64,000 nucleotides of DNA from an uncultured Clostridia bacterium (GTDB lineage: Bacteria; Bacillota; Clostridia; Oscillospirales; Acutalibacteraceae): the NCBI GenBank assembly GCA_947630285.1, contig CANRHD010000011.1, forward strand, positions 1 through 64,000. Direction: 5' to 3'. Position numbers and translations under genes: made by a program. Below are positions 39,913-48,743 of the stretch, in pieces. Within the stretch, counting starts at the first letter, position 1. Every line of letters starts with the position of its first letter. The notes beneath the pieces were generated by a model. The model saw nothing but the letters and a program-made list of their open reading frames with translations. It did not search any database and was not told the origin of the DNA.

Positions 39913-40641
39913 TTATGACTGAATAAATAAAATACTTGTTCCCAATAAAATCTGACCGAGGAAATAAGTTGTGATATTGAACACCTTAAGCGGTCTGTTT
40001 TTCTTTTGGCCGCCGAACAGAAGAAAAACTATGGTTGCGTCCGAAAGCACAAACAGCAATGCGCCCAGCATTACCGTGACGGCAACGCTCAGGGTTCCCT
40101 GAAGCCTTATCGTTAATTGGAAAGCGGTTACGAGCATAGTCACCAAAACTACGGTATAGAACAAAACGGGCACGGCAAAGATACCGAATTTGATTTTTTT
40201 TGCAAGCGCAATTATTACGCCTATGCCGGCAAGCGCCAAAATAACCGTAACTGCCCTGTAATCCAAAACCTTTGCCTGCGGAAAATAGTTTTTCATAGTG
40301 ACGGAAAAGGCGGCAATGTAAAAAATATGCCCTATAAAAAACGATACGCCTCCCAGAGCCGTTATCGCCTTTTTGGGAGTTGGATAGTGTATCAGCAAAT
40401 CCCCGACAAGGCCGAAAGCAAGACCCGTAAGCATAAACGCCGTGTATGAGGTATAGTTGTTTGAATAAAACATACAGCACAGCGCCGCAAGCATAAAAAG
40501 AGCGGAGCAAACCATCTTGTATTTCAATGATCTCATACTCTTTTCAGGCCAGACAGCCTTTAAATACATAGGCACAAAATAGAACTCCGCCACTACCGCA
40601 AGTGCGTAGACTATCATAAAAATCACGCCGGACGCCCCCAT
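39913..40641 (-). CDS. Lysoplasmalogenase-like YhhN family membrane protein
   Basis: 242 aa, about eight membrane helices. LAFGLVGDLLIHYP (the conserved G-D-x-L box) and GGVSFFIGHIFYIAAF (F-x-x-G-H-x-x-Y) are the family signatures with the catalytic-type Asp and His residues. Near the C-terminus GALLFVLSDATIVFLLF carries the second conserved Asp. Members hydrolyse lysoplasmalogens or similar alkenyl ethers; activity in this clade is not proven. It heads a two-gene unit with the FRG gene. A second family member occurs at 58530-59234. Confidence 0.85.
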   Translation of the reverse strand: MGASGVIFMIVYALAVVAEFYFVPMYLKAVWPEKSMRSLKYKMVCSALFMLAALCCMFYSNNYTSYTAFMLTGLAFGLVGDLLIHYPTPKKAITALGGVSFFIGHIFYIAAFSVTMKNYFPQAKVLDYRAVTVILALAGIGVIIALAKKIKFGIFAVPVLFYTVVLVTMLVTAFQLTIRLQGTLSVAVTVMLGALLFVLSDATIVFLLFGGQKKNRPLKVFNITTYFLGQILLGTSILFIQS

Positions 40642-40834
40642 TTTGAATTAAATATATTTTACAAAAATCATACAGATATATAATATAATCTTTCGGAAAA
40701 ATTTACAAGAGATTTTTAAATAAATTTATACGCAAAAATGCCCCTGTTACAGTCGGGAAAGGCGTATTTTCTCCGTCTTTGTACTTTTGGAGTGTTCCCG
40801 AAAGCCTTTTGAGATACGGCTTTAATTAAAAATA

Positions 40835-40870
40835 AAAGCCCCCGTGACAGCTTGCCGCCACAGGAGCTTT
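40835..40870 (-). terminator. Terminator of nifJ
   Basis: AAAGC-CCCCGTG pairs with CAC-AGGAGCTTT imperfectly around a long loop; the leftward transcript runs into TTTTATTTTTAATT. The rest of 40642-40834 shows no gene. Confidence 0.6.
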
Positions 40871-40896
40871 GTTTACCATCGGGTCTTTATTAAGAC

Positions 40897-43800
40897 TTAT
40901 TGAGCGTCGGGCTCGTACATTGCCTTGAGCTTTAACAGGTGGTTATATCTGTCGTTAGCCGTCTTTTCAGCCTTTGTGAACAGCTCCTCTGCCCTCTCGG
41001 GGAACGAACGGGTAAGCGAAGAATAACGGGCCTCGTTCATAATGAAGTCACGGTAGCTTTCGCTTCCCTGCTTTGAGTCGATTATGAACGGATTTTTGCC
41101 CTCTGCCTTAAGCTGAGGATTGTAGCGGAACATATTCCAATAGCCGCAGTCAACAGCCTTTTTCATCTCTGCCTGGCAATTTGCCATACCGCCCTTGATT
41201 GAGTGCATCTCGCAGGGGGCGTAAGCAATAACGATTGACGGGCCGTGATAAGCCTCCGCCTCCGTCAAAGCCTTGAGAGTCTGATTTTGGTCTGCGCCCA
41301 TAGCTATCTGAGCAACATATACATAGCCGTAGCTCATTGCGATTTCCGCAAGGCTCTTCTTGGCGATAGATTTACCTGCCGCCGCAAACTGAGCAACCTG
41401 GCCGATATTGGAGGCCTTGGAAGCCTGACCGCCCGTGTTGGAGTAAACCTCGGTATCAAATACCATAATGTTTACATCTTCGCCCGAAGCTAAAACATGG
41501 TCAACGCCGCCGAAGCCGATGTCGTATGCCCAGCCGTCGCCGCCGAAAATCCATACGGATTTCTTTGAAAGGTACTCGGCGTTTTCGATAATATCTTTCT
41601 TGGCTTCGCAACTGCAATCAAAGCCCTTGAGAGCTTCAACAAGCTTCTCGGAAGCTGTCTTGTTGGCCTCGCCGTCGTTTACCGTATCAAGGTAAGCTTT
41701 TGCCGCCTCCAAAACATTTTCGGGAGCTTTGCCCTCATTTACAATATTCTTTACCTTGTCAATAAGTCTGTTCCTTACAGCGTTCTGGCCAAGGTACATA
41801 CCGAAGCCGTGCTCTGCGTTATCCTCAAACAATGAGTTTGCCCAAGCAGGGCCGTGGCCGTTTTTATCAACCGTGTAAGGCGAAGTTGCGGCAGGGCCGC
41901 CCCAAATTGACGAACAGCCTGTGGCGTTGGAAATATACATTCTGTCGCCGAAGAGCTGAGTTATAAGTCTTGCGTAAGAGGTTTCCGCACAGCCGGCGCA
42001 TGAACCGGAGAACTCAAGAAGCGGAGTCTTGTACTGGCTTCCGATTACCGTCTTATTGTCGGCAACATCTTCCTTGACGCTTACGCTCTTAACCATATAG
42101 TCGAATGCGGCCTGCTTGCTGTCCTGAGATTCACGGGGAACCATTTTAAGGGACTTTGTAGGACAAACTCCGATACAAACTCCGCAGCCCATACAGTCAA
42201 GCGGTGAAACTGCCATTGTGTATTTATAAACGCCCTTGCCCTTGCCGGCCTTCTTGTCAACAAGAGAAGCACATTCGGGAGCGTTTGCGGCCTCCTCATC
42301 GTTGAGGAGATAAGGTCTTATTGTAGCGTGCGGACAAACATAAGCGCACTTGTTACACTGGGCGCAGGTTGTGCCGTCCCATTCGGGAACCATAACCGCA
42401 ACGCCTCGTTTTTCATAGGCCGAAGCGCCCTGTTCAAATGTACCGTCAACATGAGCGGTAAATGCAGAAACGGGAAGCGAATCGCCGTCCATCTTGCCTA
42501 CGGGCTTCATGATGCTGTCAACCATCTCAACAAGCTTTGCGGGACCTTCGCTCTTTTCCTCTGCCTTAGCGTCGGTTGCATTGGCCCAATCGGCAGGAAC
42601 ATCAATCTTAACATAGGCTGTTGCGCCTGCGTCGATTGCCTTTTCGTTCATCTCAACGATTTCCTTGCCCTTCTTCATAAACTTCTGGGCTTTTTCCTTC
42701 ATATAACCGATAGCGTCCTCGGGAGGAAGAACCTTTGCAAGCGAGAAGAATGCCGACTGGAGAACCGTATTTGTTCTCTTGCCGAGGCCTATCTGCGCCG
42801 CAAGGTCGATAGCGTTTACCGTGTAGAGCTGAATGTTGTTCTTTGCGATGTACTGCTTTGTTTCTGCGTTAAGCTTTTCGCAAAGCTCCTTTTCGTCCCA
42901 CTGGCAGTTGATAAGGAATACTCCGCCGGGCTTAACATCCTGAACCATCTTGTAACCCTTTTCGATATATGACGGGTTATGGCAGGCAACGAAGTCGGCT
43001 TTGTTGATATAGTATGAGCTCTTTATGGGCTTGTCGCCGAAACGGAGGTGGGATATTGTGATACCGCCTGTTTTCTTTGAGTCATACTGGAAATATGCCT
43101 GAACAAATTTGTCGGTGTGGTCGCCGATTATCTTAATGGAGTCCTTATTTGCGCCAACGGTACCGTCGCCGCCGAGGCCCCAGAATTTGCACTCGATAGT
43201 ACCCTCTGCCGCCGTGATGGGAGCCGGCTTTTCTTCAAGAGAAAGGTGGGTGACATCATCGTTAATGCCTATTGTAAACGCTCTGGCAGGAGTCTCTGCG
43301 TTAAGATGCTCGTAAACCGCAAAAATGCTTGCAGGGGGAGTATCCTTTGAACCGAGTCCGTATCTGCCGCCGCAAACCTTGATGCCGTCTCTGCCCTGTT
43401 CGTTGAGGGCGGCGATTACATCGAGGAAAAGGGGCTCGCCTATTGAGCCGGGTTCCTTTGTTCTGTCAAGAACAGCGATTTTCTTAACGGTTGACGGGAT
43501 AGCGTCAACAAAAGCCTTGGTCGAGAAAGGTCTGTAAAGGCGAACCTTGATAAGGCCTACCTTTTCGCCCTTTGCAAGAAGATAGTCGATTACTTCCTCT
43601 GCAACATCGCAAACAGAGCCCATTGCAACTATTACTCTCTCAGCGTCCGAAGCGCCGTAATAGTTAAAGAGCTTGTAGTCCGTGCCGAGCTTTTCGTTGA
43701 CCTTGTCCATATACTCCTCAACAATAGAGGGAACAGCGTTGTAATACTCGTTGCAGGCCTCTCTGTGCTGGAAGAAAATATCGCCGTTTTCGTGAGAACC

Positions 43801-44469
43801 GCGCATAACGGGTCTTTCGGGATTGAGGGCGCGCTTACGGAACTCGTTTACAGCGTCCATATCGCACATTTCCTTGAGATCCTCGTAATCCCAAACCTTT
43901 ATTTTCTGAATTTCGTGTGATGTTCTGAAACCGTCGAAGAAGTTGATGAACGGAACTCTTGACTTAATTGAAGCAAGATGGGCGACTGCGCCGAGGTCCA
44001 TAACCTCCTGAGGGTTTGTTTCGGCAAGCATTGCGAAGCCTGTCTGGCGGCAGGCGTAAACATCTGAATGATCGCCGAAAATATTAAGAGCGTGTGAAGC
44101 AACACAGCGTGCCGATACATGGAATACGCACGGGAGCAATTCACCGGCAATCTTATACATATTCGGGATCATAAGAAGAAGACCCTGAGAAGCCGTATAT
44201 GTAGTTGTGAGAGCGCCGGCGGCAAGGGAGCCGTGAACCGTACCCGAAGCGCCTGCTTCCGACTGCATCTCGGCAACCCTTACAGTTGTGCCGAAAATGT
44301 TTTTAAGTCCCTGAGCCGACCACTGGTCAACAAAGTCAGCCATCGGGCTTGACGGTGTAATGGGATAAATGCCGGCTACTTCGGTAAAAGCATAAGACAC
44401 ATGAGCAGCAGCATTGTTACCATCCATAGTCTTTGATTTTCTGACTATGGGAGTTTTTGTTTCTGCCAT
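40897..44469 (-). CDS. nifJ: Pyruvate:ferredoxin (flavodoxin) oxidoreductase, single-chain
   Basis: 1190 aa, the normal length of the fused enzyme that converts pyruvate and CoA to acetyl-CoA, CO2 and reduced ferredoxin. Domain I starts VSYAFTEVAGIYPITPSSPM. The ferredoxin-like domain has CAQCNKCAYVCPHATIRP and CMGCGVCIGVCPTKSLKM for two [4Fe-4S] clusters. The third cluster region includes SCAGCAETSYARL, and the TPP-binding domain has GGDGWAYDIGFGGVDHVL and EVYSNTGGQASKAS. The start is ATG 44469, behind AAGGAGGAAAT; the frame is open 20 codons further. It is monocistronic, and marks a strictly fermentative, anaerobic metabolism. Confidence 0.97.
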   Translation of the reverse strand: MAETKTPIVRKSKTMDGNNAAAHVSYAFTEVAGIYPITPSSPMADFVDQWSAQGLKNIFGTTVRVAEMQSEAGASGTVHGSLAAGALTTTYTASQGLLLMIPNMYKIAGELLPCVFHVSARCVASHALNIFGDHSDVYACRQTGFAMLAETNPQEVMDLGAVAHLASIKSRVPFINFFDGFRTSHEIQKIKVWDYEDLKEMCDMDAVNEFRKRALNPERPVMRGSHENGDIFFQHREACNEYYNAVPSIVEEYMDKVNEKLGTDYKLFNYYGASDAERVIVAMGSVCDVAEEVIDYLLAKGEKVGLIKVRLYRPFSTKAFVDAIPSTVKKIAVLDRTKEPGSIGEPLFLDVIAALNEQGRDGIKVCGGRYGLGSKDTPPASIFAVYEHLNAETPARAFTIGINDDVTHLSLEEKPAPITAAEGTIECKFWGLGGDGTVGANKDSIKIIGDHTDKFVQAYFQYDSKKTGGITISHLRFGDKPIKSSYYINKADFVACHNPSYIEKGYKMVQDVKPGGVFLINCQWDEKELCEKLNAETKQYIAKNNIQLYTVNAIDLAAQIGLGKRTNTVLQSAFFSLAKVLPPEDAIGYMKEKAQKFMKKGKEIVEMNEKAIDAGATAYVKIDVPADWANATDAKAEEKSEGPAKLVEMVDSIMKPVGKMDGDSLPVSAFTAHVDGTFEQGASAYEKRGVAVMVPEWDGTTCAQCNKCAYVCPHATIRPYLLNDEEAANAPECASLVDKKAGKGKGVYKYTMAVSPLDCMGCGVCIGVCPTKSLKMVPRESQDSKQAAFDYMVKSVSVKEDVADNKTVIGSQYKTPLLEFSGSCAGCAETSYARLITQLFGDRMYISNATGCSSIWGGPAATSPYTVDKNGHGPAWANSLFEDNAEHGFGMYLGQNAVRNRLIDKVKNIVNEGKAPENVLEAAKAYLDTVNDGEANKTASEKLVEALKGFDCSCEAKKDIIENAEYLSKKSVWIFGGDGWAYDIGFGGVDHVLASGEDVNIMVFDTEVYSNTGGQASKASNIGQVAQFAAAGKSIAKKSLAEIAMSYGYVYVAQIAMGADQNQTLKALTEAEAYHGPSIVIAYAPCEMHSIKGGMANCQAEMKKAVDCGYWNMFRYNPQLKAEGKNPFIIDSKQGSESYRDFIMNEARYSSLTRSFPERAEELFTKAEKTANDRYNHLLKLKAMYEPDAQ

Positions 44470-44624
44470 TATTATTTCCTCCTTGAAAGGTTGATTAACT
44501 GTATTCGCATACATTGTATATTTTATCACTTTAAAAAGTGTATGTAAATATACTAATATGTAAAAAAACGATTTTTTTGAGTGTAATATTTAGATATTTT
44601 GTTATTATTTTTGCCTTTTAAAAT

Positions 44625-44765
44625 CCCGAACACGCCGAGGGCGTTGCCCCGTGACTCTTTGAGTATAAGTTTTTCGCAGTCTGCGGACTGCGCCACGGGG
44701 CTCTGCCCCGTGACCCCACCGCCATTCCCAAAAGGCAGGCGGAAAATTTGAATTTTTTGCTTATT
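44625..44765 (+). repeat. Multi-hairpin dispersed repeat, copy D (left end missing)
   Basis: Contains the GCAGTCTGCGGACTGC hairpin (44678-44693), the CACGGGG/CCCCGTG stem (44695-44714) and a diverged CCGCC/GGCGG stem. The first two hairpins are absent. It directly precedes copy E in tandem, in the 540-bp gap between the HAD gene and nifJ. Confidence 0.75.
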
Positions 44766-44774
44766 AAAAAAACA

Positions 44775-44965
44775 GCAGGACTATGGGAACCCCCGGCGAG
44801 GGTTCCCCACCGTCAAACAGTCCCCCGGACTGTTTAACGCCCCTCCTGCGCTTTTTTGAGTATAGGTTTTTCGCAGTCTGCGGACTGCGCCACGGGGCTC
44901 TGCCCCGTGACCCTGCAAGCCTTTTGAAAAGGCTTGAGCGAAACTTTTAATATATTACAATTTGT
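44775..44965 (+). repeat. Multi-hairpin dispersed repeat, copy E
   Basis: Hairpins GGGAACC/GGTTCCC (44785-44807), AAACAGTC/GACTGTTT (44814-44839), GCAGTCTGCGGACTGC (44874-44889), CACGGGG/CCCCGTG (44892-44911) and AAGCCTTTT/AAAAGGCTT (44917-44936). The fourth and fifth stems differ from copy C on both strands of the stem, i.e. pairing is kept. Confidence 0.82.
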
Positions 44966-44975
44966 CAAAAAAATG

Positions 44976-44998
44976 AGGGAACCCTCAAGGTTCCCTGC
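44976..44998 (-). terminator. Terminator of the uxaC/HAD operon
   Basis: AGGGAACC and GGTTCCCT pair with a short loop; the leftward transcript continues into CATTTTTTTGAC. It lies 12 nt after the HAD stop. Confidence 0.75.
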
Positions 44999-45009
44999 AA
45001 TGTTTTTTC

Positions 45010-45831
45010 TTATGCCTTAAGCACCAATTCCTCCACGGTTTTTGCCAGGCCGTCGTTGGCGTTTGTATCGGCAATATGCTTTGCTATTTTTTTACATTCA
45101 TCACAGGCGTTACCCATAGCCACGGATTCGCCGGCAAACAAAAGCATTTCATAATCGTTCATAGCGTCGCCGAACGCCATAACCTCGTCCCTCTTAACGC
45201 CGAGCTTTTCGCAGAAGCCGTTGAGCGCAGTACCCTTGTTCACATTTGCCGCCGTAACCTCAATTTCACCCGGAATGGAAGTTGTGACATACAGGCTGTT
45301 TTTCTCAAAGAAATCGCAAAAATGTTTTTTCTGCTCGTCGGTTACGGAATAAATTGCGATAATTTCCGCATTTTTGCCGTCCGTTTGCGAAAGCATATCC
45401 TTGCACACGGTGGAAAGGCTCATAAATTCTTCCAAAAACGCCTGCGGCAGTCCCCTGTTCACATAGTACTGCATTTTGCTCTCGGGGACAAAAATTTTGC
45501 CCGAAAAATAGGCGTTATAATATATTTCAAATTTCTCAATTTCGCTTAACAGCGTCTTTGTAAGCTCTGCGGAAATTCTGTTTTCGTAGATGTCTTTTTC
45601 TTCGTTCCTGTCGTAGACGGCGGCGCCGTTTGAATACACCACATAGTCGCAAAAAGGGATTTGCCTTATTACATTGTCAACAAAGCCGAGCGTTCGGCCC
45701 GTTGCTATTGCTATCTTAACTCCCCTTTCGTGAGCGTCGCTCAGCGCCTTTACCGTTCTGTCGGTGACGGTAAGGTGATCGGGCGCCATAAGCGTGCCGT
45801 CAAGGTCGGTTACGATTAATTTTACAGCCAT
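45010..45831 (-). CDS. Cof-type HAD-superfamily phosphatase
   Basis: 273 aa, cytosolic. HAD motif I is LIVTDLDGTLMAPDH (both catalytic Asp), motif II includes AIATGRTLGFVDN, motif III Lys lies near NVNKGTALNGFCEKLG, and motif IV is VMAFGDAMNDYEMLLFA. A type IIB cap lies between motifs II and III. Cof-type enzymes dephosphorylate sugar phosphates or related metabolites. Its ATG overlaps the last base of the uxaC stop codon, so the two are translationally coupled, suggesting a hexuronate-derived sugar phosphate as substrate (inference). Confidence 0.9.
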   Translation of the reverse strand: MAVKLIVTDLDGTLMAPDHLTVTDRTVKALSDAHERGVKIAIATGRTLGFVDNVIRQIPFCDYVVYSNGAAVYDRNEEKDIYENRISAELTKTLLSEIEKFEIYYNAYFSGKIFVPESKMQYYVNRGLPQAFLEEFMSLSTVCKDMLSQTDGKNAEIIAIYSVTDEQKKHFCDFFEKNSLYVTTSIPGEIEVTAANVNKGTALNGFCEKLGVKRDEVMAFGDAMNDYEMLLFAGESVAMGNACDECKKIAKHIADTNANDGLAKTVEELVLKA

Positions 45832-47240
45832 TATTTTAACTCCAAGCCAAAGTATTTTTCTGCGTTGTTAAAGGAAATATCCGAAACCACCTGTGAAAGG
45901 AATTTTATGTCCTCGGGATATTTCCCCTCCTCTACCCATTCGCCGATAAGCTCGCAGAGTATTCTCCTGAAATACTCATGCCTCGGATAGGAGAGGAAGC
46001 TCCTCGAATCGGTAATCATACCTACAAATTTGCTCAGCACGCCCAAATTTGCAAGCGCAGAAAGCTGTGCACGCATACCGTCGTAATTGTCGTTGAACCA
46101 CCATGCCGAGCCGAATTGGATTTTTGAAGATGCTTCGCTCGTCTGGAAATTGCCGAGCATTGAGCCCAAAACATAGTTATCTTTCGGGTTGAGTGTAAAC
46201 AGTACGGTTTTCGGCAGGCTGTCGTTTTTGCTGAGACTGTCGAGGAAGAGCGAAAGCCCTTTGGCTATCTCCCTGTCGTCTATAGAGTCAAAGCCCGTGT
46301 CTGCGCCTAATTTTTTAAACATTTTTGTATTGTTGTTGCGAAGCGCACCGATGTGAAGCTCCATAACCCAGCCCTTTTCGGCGTACTGCTCGCCGAAAAA
46401 CTTAAGCAATGCCGTAGTGTACTTATCAAGCTCCCCGTCCGTAAGCCTTTTGCCCTCGACGCCCTTTTTGAAAATCGCCTCAAGCTCTTTTTCGTCGGCC
46501 TCCTCATAGGGAATGTAGCTGAGGGCGTGGTCGCTGGCACGGCAGCCCATTTTGTCAAAGAAATCAATTCTTTCCTTCAGTGCCTGTTTAAGCCCTGCAA
46601 ACGAAAGTATCTCCCTGCCCACCGCCTTTTCCATGGCGGCAACCCACGGTATAAAGGAGGGCTGATTTATATTTAACGCCTTATCGGGTCTGAACGCCGG
46701 TATTACCTTGCATTTAAAATCCTTTTCCTCGCTTAAAAGCTTATGGTATTCGAGGGTATCGGCGGCGTCGTCGGTAGTGCAGACGCATTTGACATTTGAT
46801 TTTTCGATAAGCTCCCTCGGGGTAAAGCCACCTGCCTTAATCATATCGTTGCACTTTTTCCATATTGCCTCTGCGTTCTGAGGGGAAAGCGTTTCGGTAA
46901 TCCCGAAATAGCGCTGTAGCTCAAGATGCGTCCAATGGTAGAGGGGGTTGCCTATGAGGTATGGTACAACCTCTGCCCATTTTAAAAACTTTTCCTTAGC
47001 GGACTTCCTGCCCGTAATATACTCCTCGGAAATTCCGTATGAGCGCATCGCCCTCCACTTGTAATGGTCGCCGCCCAGCCACAGCTCCGCTATATTGGCA
47101 GGGCGTTTGTTTTCGTAAATTTCCTTAGGGGAAAGATGGCAGTGCCAGTCAAAAATCGGGGTTTTCTCCGCACCCTTTTTATATATTTCCTTAGCGGTTT
47201 TGGTTGAAAGCAAAAAATCCTTATCCATAAATTTTTTCAT
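45831..47240 (-). CDS. uxaC: Glucuronate isomerase
   Basis: 469 aa, the family length. It isomerises D-glucuronate to D-fructuronate (and galacturonate to tagaturonate), the first step of hexuronate use. Signatures are the metal-binding IFDWHCHLSPKEIYENK near residue 28, LWLGGDHYKWRAMRSYG, and KFVGMITDSRSFLSYPRHEYFRRILC toward the C-terminus. A GGAGAA site precedes the ATG at 47240. It is followed by a coupled HAD phosphatase gene. No other hexuronate enzymes (uxaB, uxuA, kdgK) are in the window. The GH2/GPH operon at 29-34 kb could supply glucuronate. Confidence 0.95.
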   Translation of the reverse strand: MKKFMDKDFLLSTKTAKEIYKKGAEKTPIFDWHCHLSPKEIYENKRPANIAELWLGGDHYKWRAMRSYGISEEYITGRKSAKEKFLKWAEVVPYLIGNPLYHWTHLELQRYFGITETLSPQNAEAIWKKCNDMIKAGGFTPRELIEKSNVKCVCTTDDAADTLEYHKLLSEEKDFKCKVIPAFRPDKALNINQPSFIPWVAAMEKAVGREILSFAGLKQALKERIDFFDKMGCRASDHALSYIPYEEADEKELEAIFKKGVEGKRLTDGELDKYTTALLKFFGEQYAEKGWVMELHIGALRNNNTKMFKKLGADTGFDSIDDREIAKGLSLFLDSLSKNDSLPKTVLFTLNPKDNYVLGSMLGNFQTSEASSKIQFGSAWWFNDNYDGMRAQLSALANLGVLSKFVGMITDSRSFLSYPRHEYFRRILCELIGEWVEEGKYPEDIKFLSQVVSDISFNNAEKYFGLELK

Positions 47241-47270
47241 TTTCTTTTCTCCTTTATCATTGACAAAAGC

Positions 47271-47305
47271 AAAAGCTTTAATGCCGTTGCAGCCTTAAAG
47301 CTTTT
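47271..47305 (-). terminator. Terminator of the DtxR-like gene
   Basis: AAAAGCTTTAA and TTAAAGCTTTT form an 11-bp perfect stem around a 13-nt loop, starting at the stop codon of the regulator gene and followed leftward by TGCTTTTG. Confidence 0.65.
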
Positions 47306-47690
47306 AATTTTCGCTTTTTTCGCTTGAAAATTTATTTACATACGCCTTTATGGCGTCAAAGGTTTCGTCGGAAATATCATGCTCGATTTTACAGGCGTCC
47401 TGCACCGCCGTTTCCTCGTCAACGCCGAGAAAGACAAGACATTTTGAAAGAATTGTATGCCTTTCGTAAATTTTTTTTGCGATTTTTTCCCCCTGCTCTG
47501 TAAGCGTTATACCGCCGTCGGGGGCAATTTCAAGGTAACTGCCGTCCTTTAAGGTATTGACGGCGCGGCTTATGCTCGGCTTTGAAAAGTTCATATACTC
47601 GCAAATATCTATAGAACGCACTTTCTCATGCTTTTTTGATAAAATCAATATTGTTTCAAGGTACATTTCCGATGATTCGGTAAGCTGCAT
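47304..47690 (-). CDS. DtxR/MntR-family metal-dependent regulator
   Basis: 128 aa. The N-terminal winged helix-turn-helix (about 5-65) has SSEMYLETILILSKKHEKVR and YMNFSKPSISRAVNTLKDG, where MntR/DtxR proteins have similar residues. The dimerisation part follows with the metal-binding pattern ERHTILSKCLVFLG and DACKIEHDISDETFDAI. There is no SH3-like third domain, as in MntR-type short members. I start at ATG 47690, with GGAGTGC upstream. The metal (Mn or Fe) is not resolved. No metal transporter is adjacent. Confidence 0.85.
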   Translation of the reverse strand: MQLTESSEMYLETILILSKKHEKVRSIDICEYMNFSKPSISRAVNTLKDGSYLEIAPDGGITLTEQGEKIAKKIYERHTILSKCLVFLGVDEETAVQDACKIEHDISDETFDAIKAYVNKFSSEKSEN

Positions 47691-47756
47691 AAAAGCACTC
47701 CTTTCAACATAACATATCAAAGCAATGACGGGCAAAGCTCAATACCGTTATTTTTA

Positions 47757-47785
47757 ATCTTAACACAAACCGTGCGGATTTTCAA
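47757..47785 (-). promoter_or_regulatory. Promoter of the DtxR-like gene
   Basis: On the minus strand TTGAAA and TAAGAT are 17 nt apart. Confidence 0.55.
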
Positions 47786-47816
47786 GCTTTGAAAATCGGG
47801 GATTTACATAAAAAAT

Positions 47817-47840
47817 AACGGCGAAGTTTCCCACGCCGTT
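47817..47840. terminator. Second copy of the HAD-IB terminator hairpin
   Basis: AACGGCG and CGCCGTT with the loop AAGTTTCCCA. Nearly identical to the hairpin at 48102-48125; the two flank repeat copy F. Confidence 0.6.
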
Positions 47841-47845
47841 CAGCC

Positions 47846-48095
47846 TGTCGATAAACTGTTTTACGATAGCAAAATATCCAAAAGTTTTTGTCCGTCTTTT
47901 TTCAAAAAGACGGTGGGGTCGAGGGGCAAAGCCCCCGTCGCAGTCCGCAGACTGCGAAAAACTTACGCTTCAAAAAGCGCAGGAGGGGCGCAAAACAGTT
48001 CAGTGAACTGTTTTGCGGTGAGGAACCCACGCATGGGGTTCCCCATAATTTTATTTCTTTTGTGCATATTGCCAAGTGACACAAGCCTTTCTACA
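47846..48095 (-). repeat. Multi-hairpin dispersed repeat, copy F (complete, 250 bp, reverse)
   Basis: On the plus strand it runs from TGTCGATAAACT to the reverse complement of TGTAGAAAGG. It holds CCGTCTTTTT/AAAAAGACGG (47889-47912), the GGGG/CCCC stem, GCAGTCCGCAGACTGC (47940-47955) and AAAACAGTT/AACTGTTTT (47991-48014), then the GGAACCC/GGGTTCC hairpin. Its fifth stem is CCGTC/GACGG, a paired change from copy C. It is bracketed by two near-identical terminator hairpins. Confidence 0.85.
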
Positions 48096-48101
48096 CACTT
48101 T

Positions 48102-48125
48102 AACGGCGAAGTTTCCCTCGCCGTT
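48102..48125 (-). terminator. Terminator of the LCP/HAD-IB operon
   Basis: AACGGCG and CGCCGTT form the stem, 5 nt beyond the HAD-IB stop. The leftward continuation is AAAGTG, weak as a U-tract. Confidence 0.55.
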
Positions 48126-48129
48126 AAAA

Positions 48130-48729
48130 TTATTTCATCTGCTTTAAATAAGTTCCGTTTTCCTTAATTTTTTCGATTTTATCGCCCGTGACATAATATA
48201 CGCACCTTGAAATATCCATAAACGGCTTATCGTTCATTGAATCCGTATAAAATTCATCAATTACGGTATCGCCGTAAATATCCCGAAACATTTTTATTTT
48301 GTTGTCACGGAAGCAAATCTGTGAAATCTCGCCTGTTTTTAGGTCAAAGCCCGAGCCGATAACATTTTTTATTCCGAGCCTGTTGCATATTTCAAACAAA
48401 AGCGGTTCGGGCGAGGCCGAAAGCACAACATCGTCCTCCCTCATCATATCGGTAATCCACCTTTTAATCTTTTTCTGATGAGTGTCCCAAAACTTTATTA
48501 TTTCCGCCTGGGGATTTTCGAACTTTTTGCAACATTCTTTCGGTATATACGCATAGTCGGAAAGCACATCTTCAATGCTCAGCTTGCCCGACTTGTATTT
48601 ATAAACGCACTCGGCAAACGAGGGAATGTACTTTGCTATCTGAACGGGGAATTTTTTAACATAGTAAAAGAAAAAGTCAATACCGCTTTCGCCGTCGTAA
48701 ATTGTATTGTCAAAATCAAATACTCTCAT
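48130..48729 (-). CDS. HAD-IB family hydrolase
   Basis: 199 aa. Motif I is RVFDFDNTIYDGESGIDFF (catalytic D-F-D-N-T), motif II is VVLSASPEPLLFEI, and the conserved NVIGSGFDLKTGEI follows; motif III/IV Asp are in VIDEFYTDSMNDKPFM. This is the SerB-like/1-acylglycerol-phosphate-linked HAD-IB group that hydrolyses small phosphoesters. It lies 14 nt downstream of the LCP gene in the same operon, so action on a wall- or lipid-linked phosphate is possible but unproven. Confidence 0.87.
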   Translation of the reverse strand: MRVFDFDNTIYDGESGIDFFFYYVKKFPVQIAKYIPSFAECVYKYKSGKLSIEDVLSDYAYIPKECCKKFENPQAEIIKFWDTHQKKIKRWITDMMREDDVVLSASPEPLLFEICNRLGIKNVIGSGFDLKTGEISQICFRDNKIKMFRDIYGDTVIDEFYTDSMNDKPFMDISRCVYYVTGDKIEKIKENGTYLKQMK

Positions 48730-48743
48730 GTTATCACCTTTTG

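Noticed and set aside
38918-40641. Calling the FRG/YhhN pair a defence system
   Set aside because: There is no nuclease, protease or other effector next to it and no sign of a mobile island.
42328-42972. 214-codon plus-strand ORF opposite nifJ
   Set aside because: Antisense shadow of a very strongly coding gene; no start signals.
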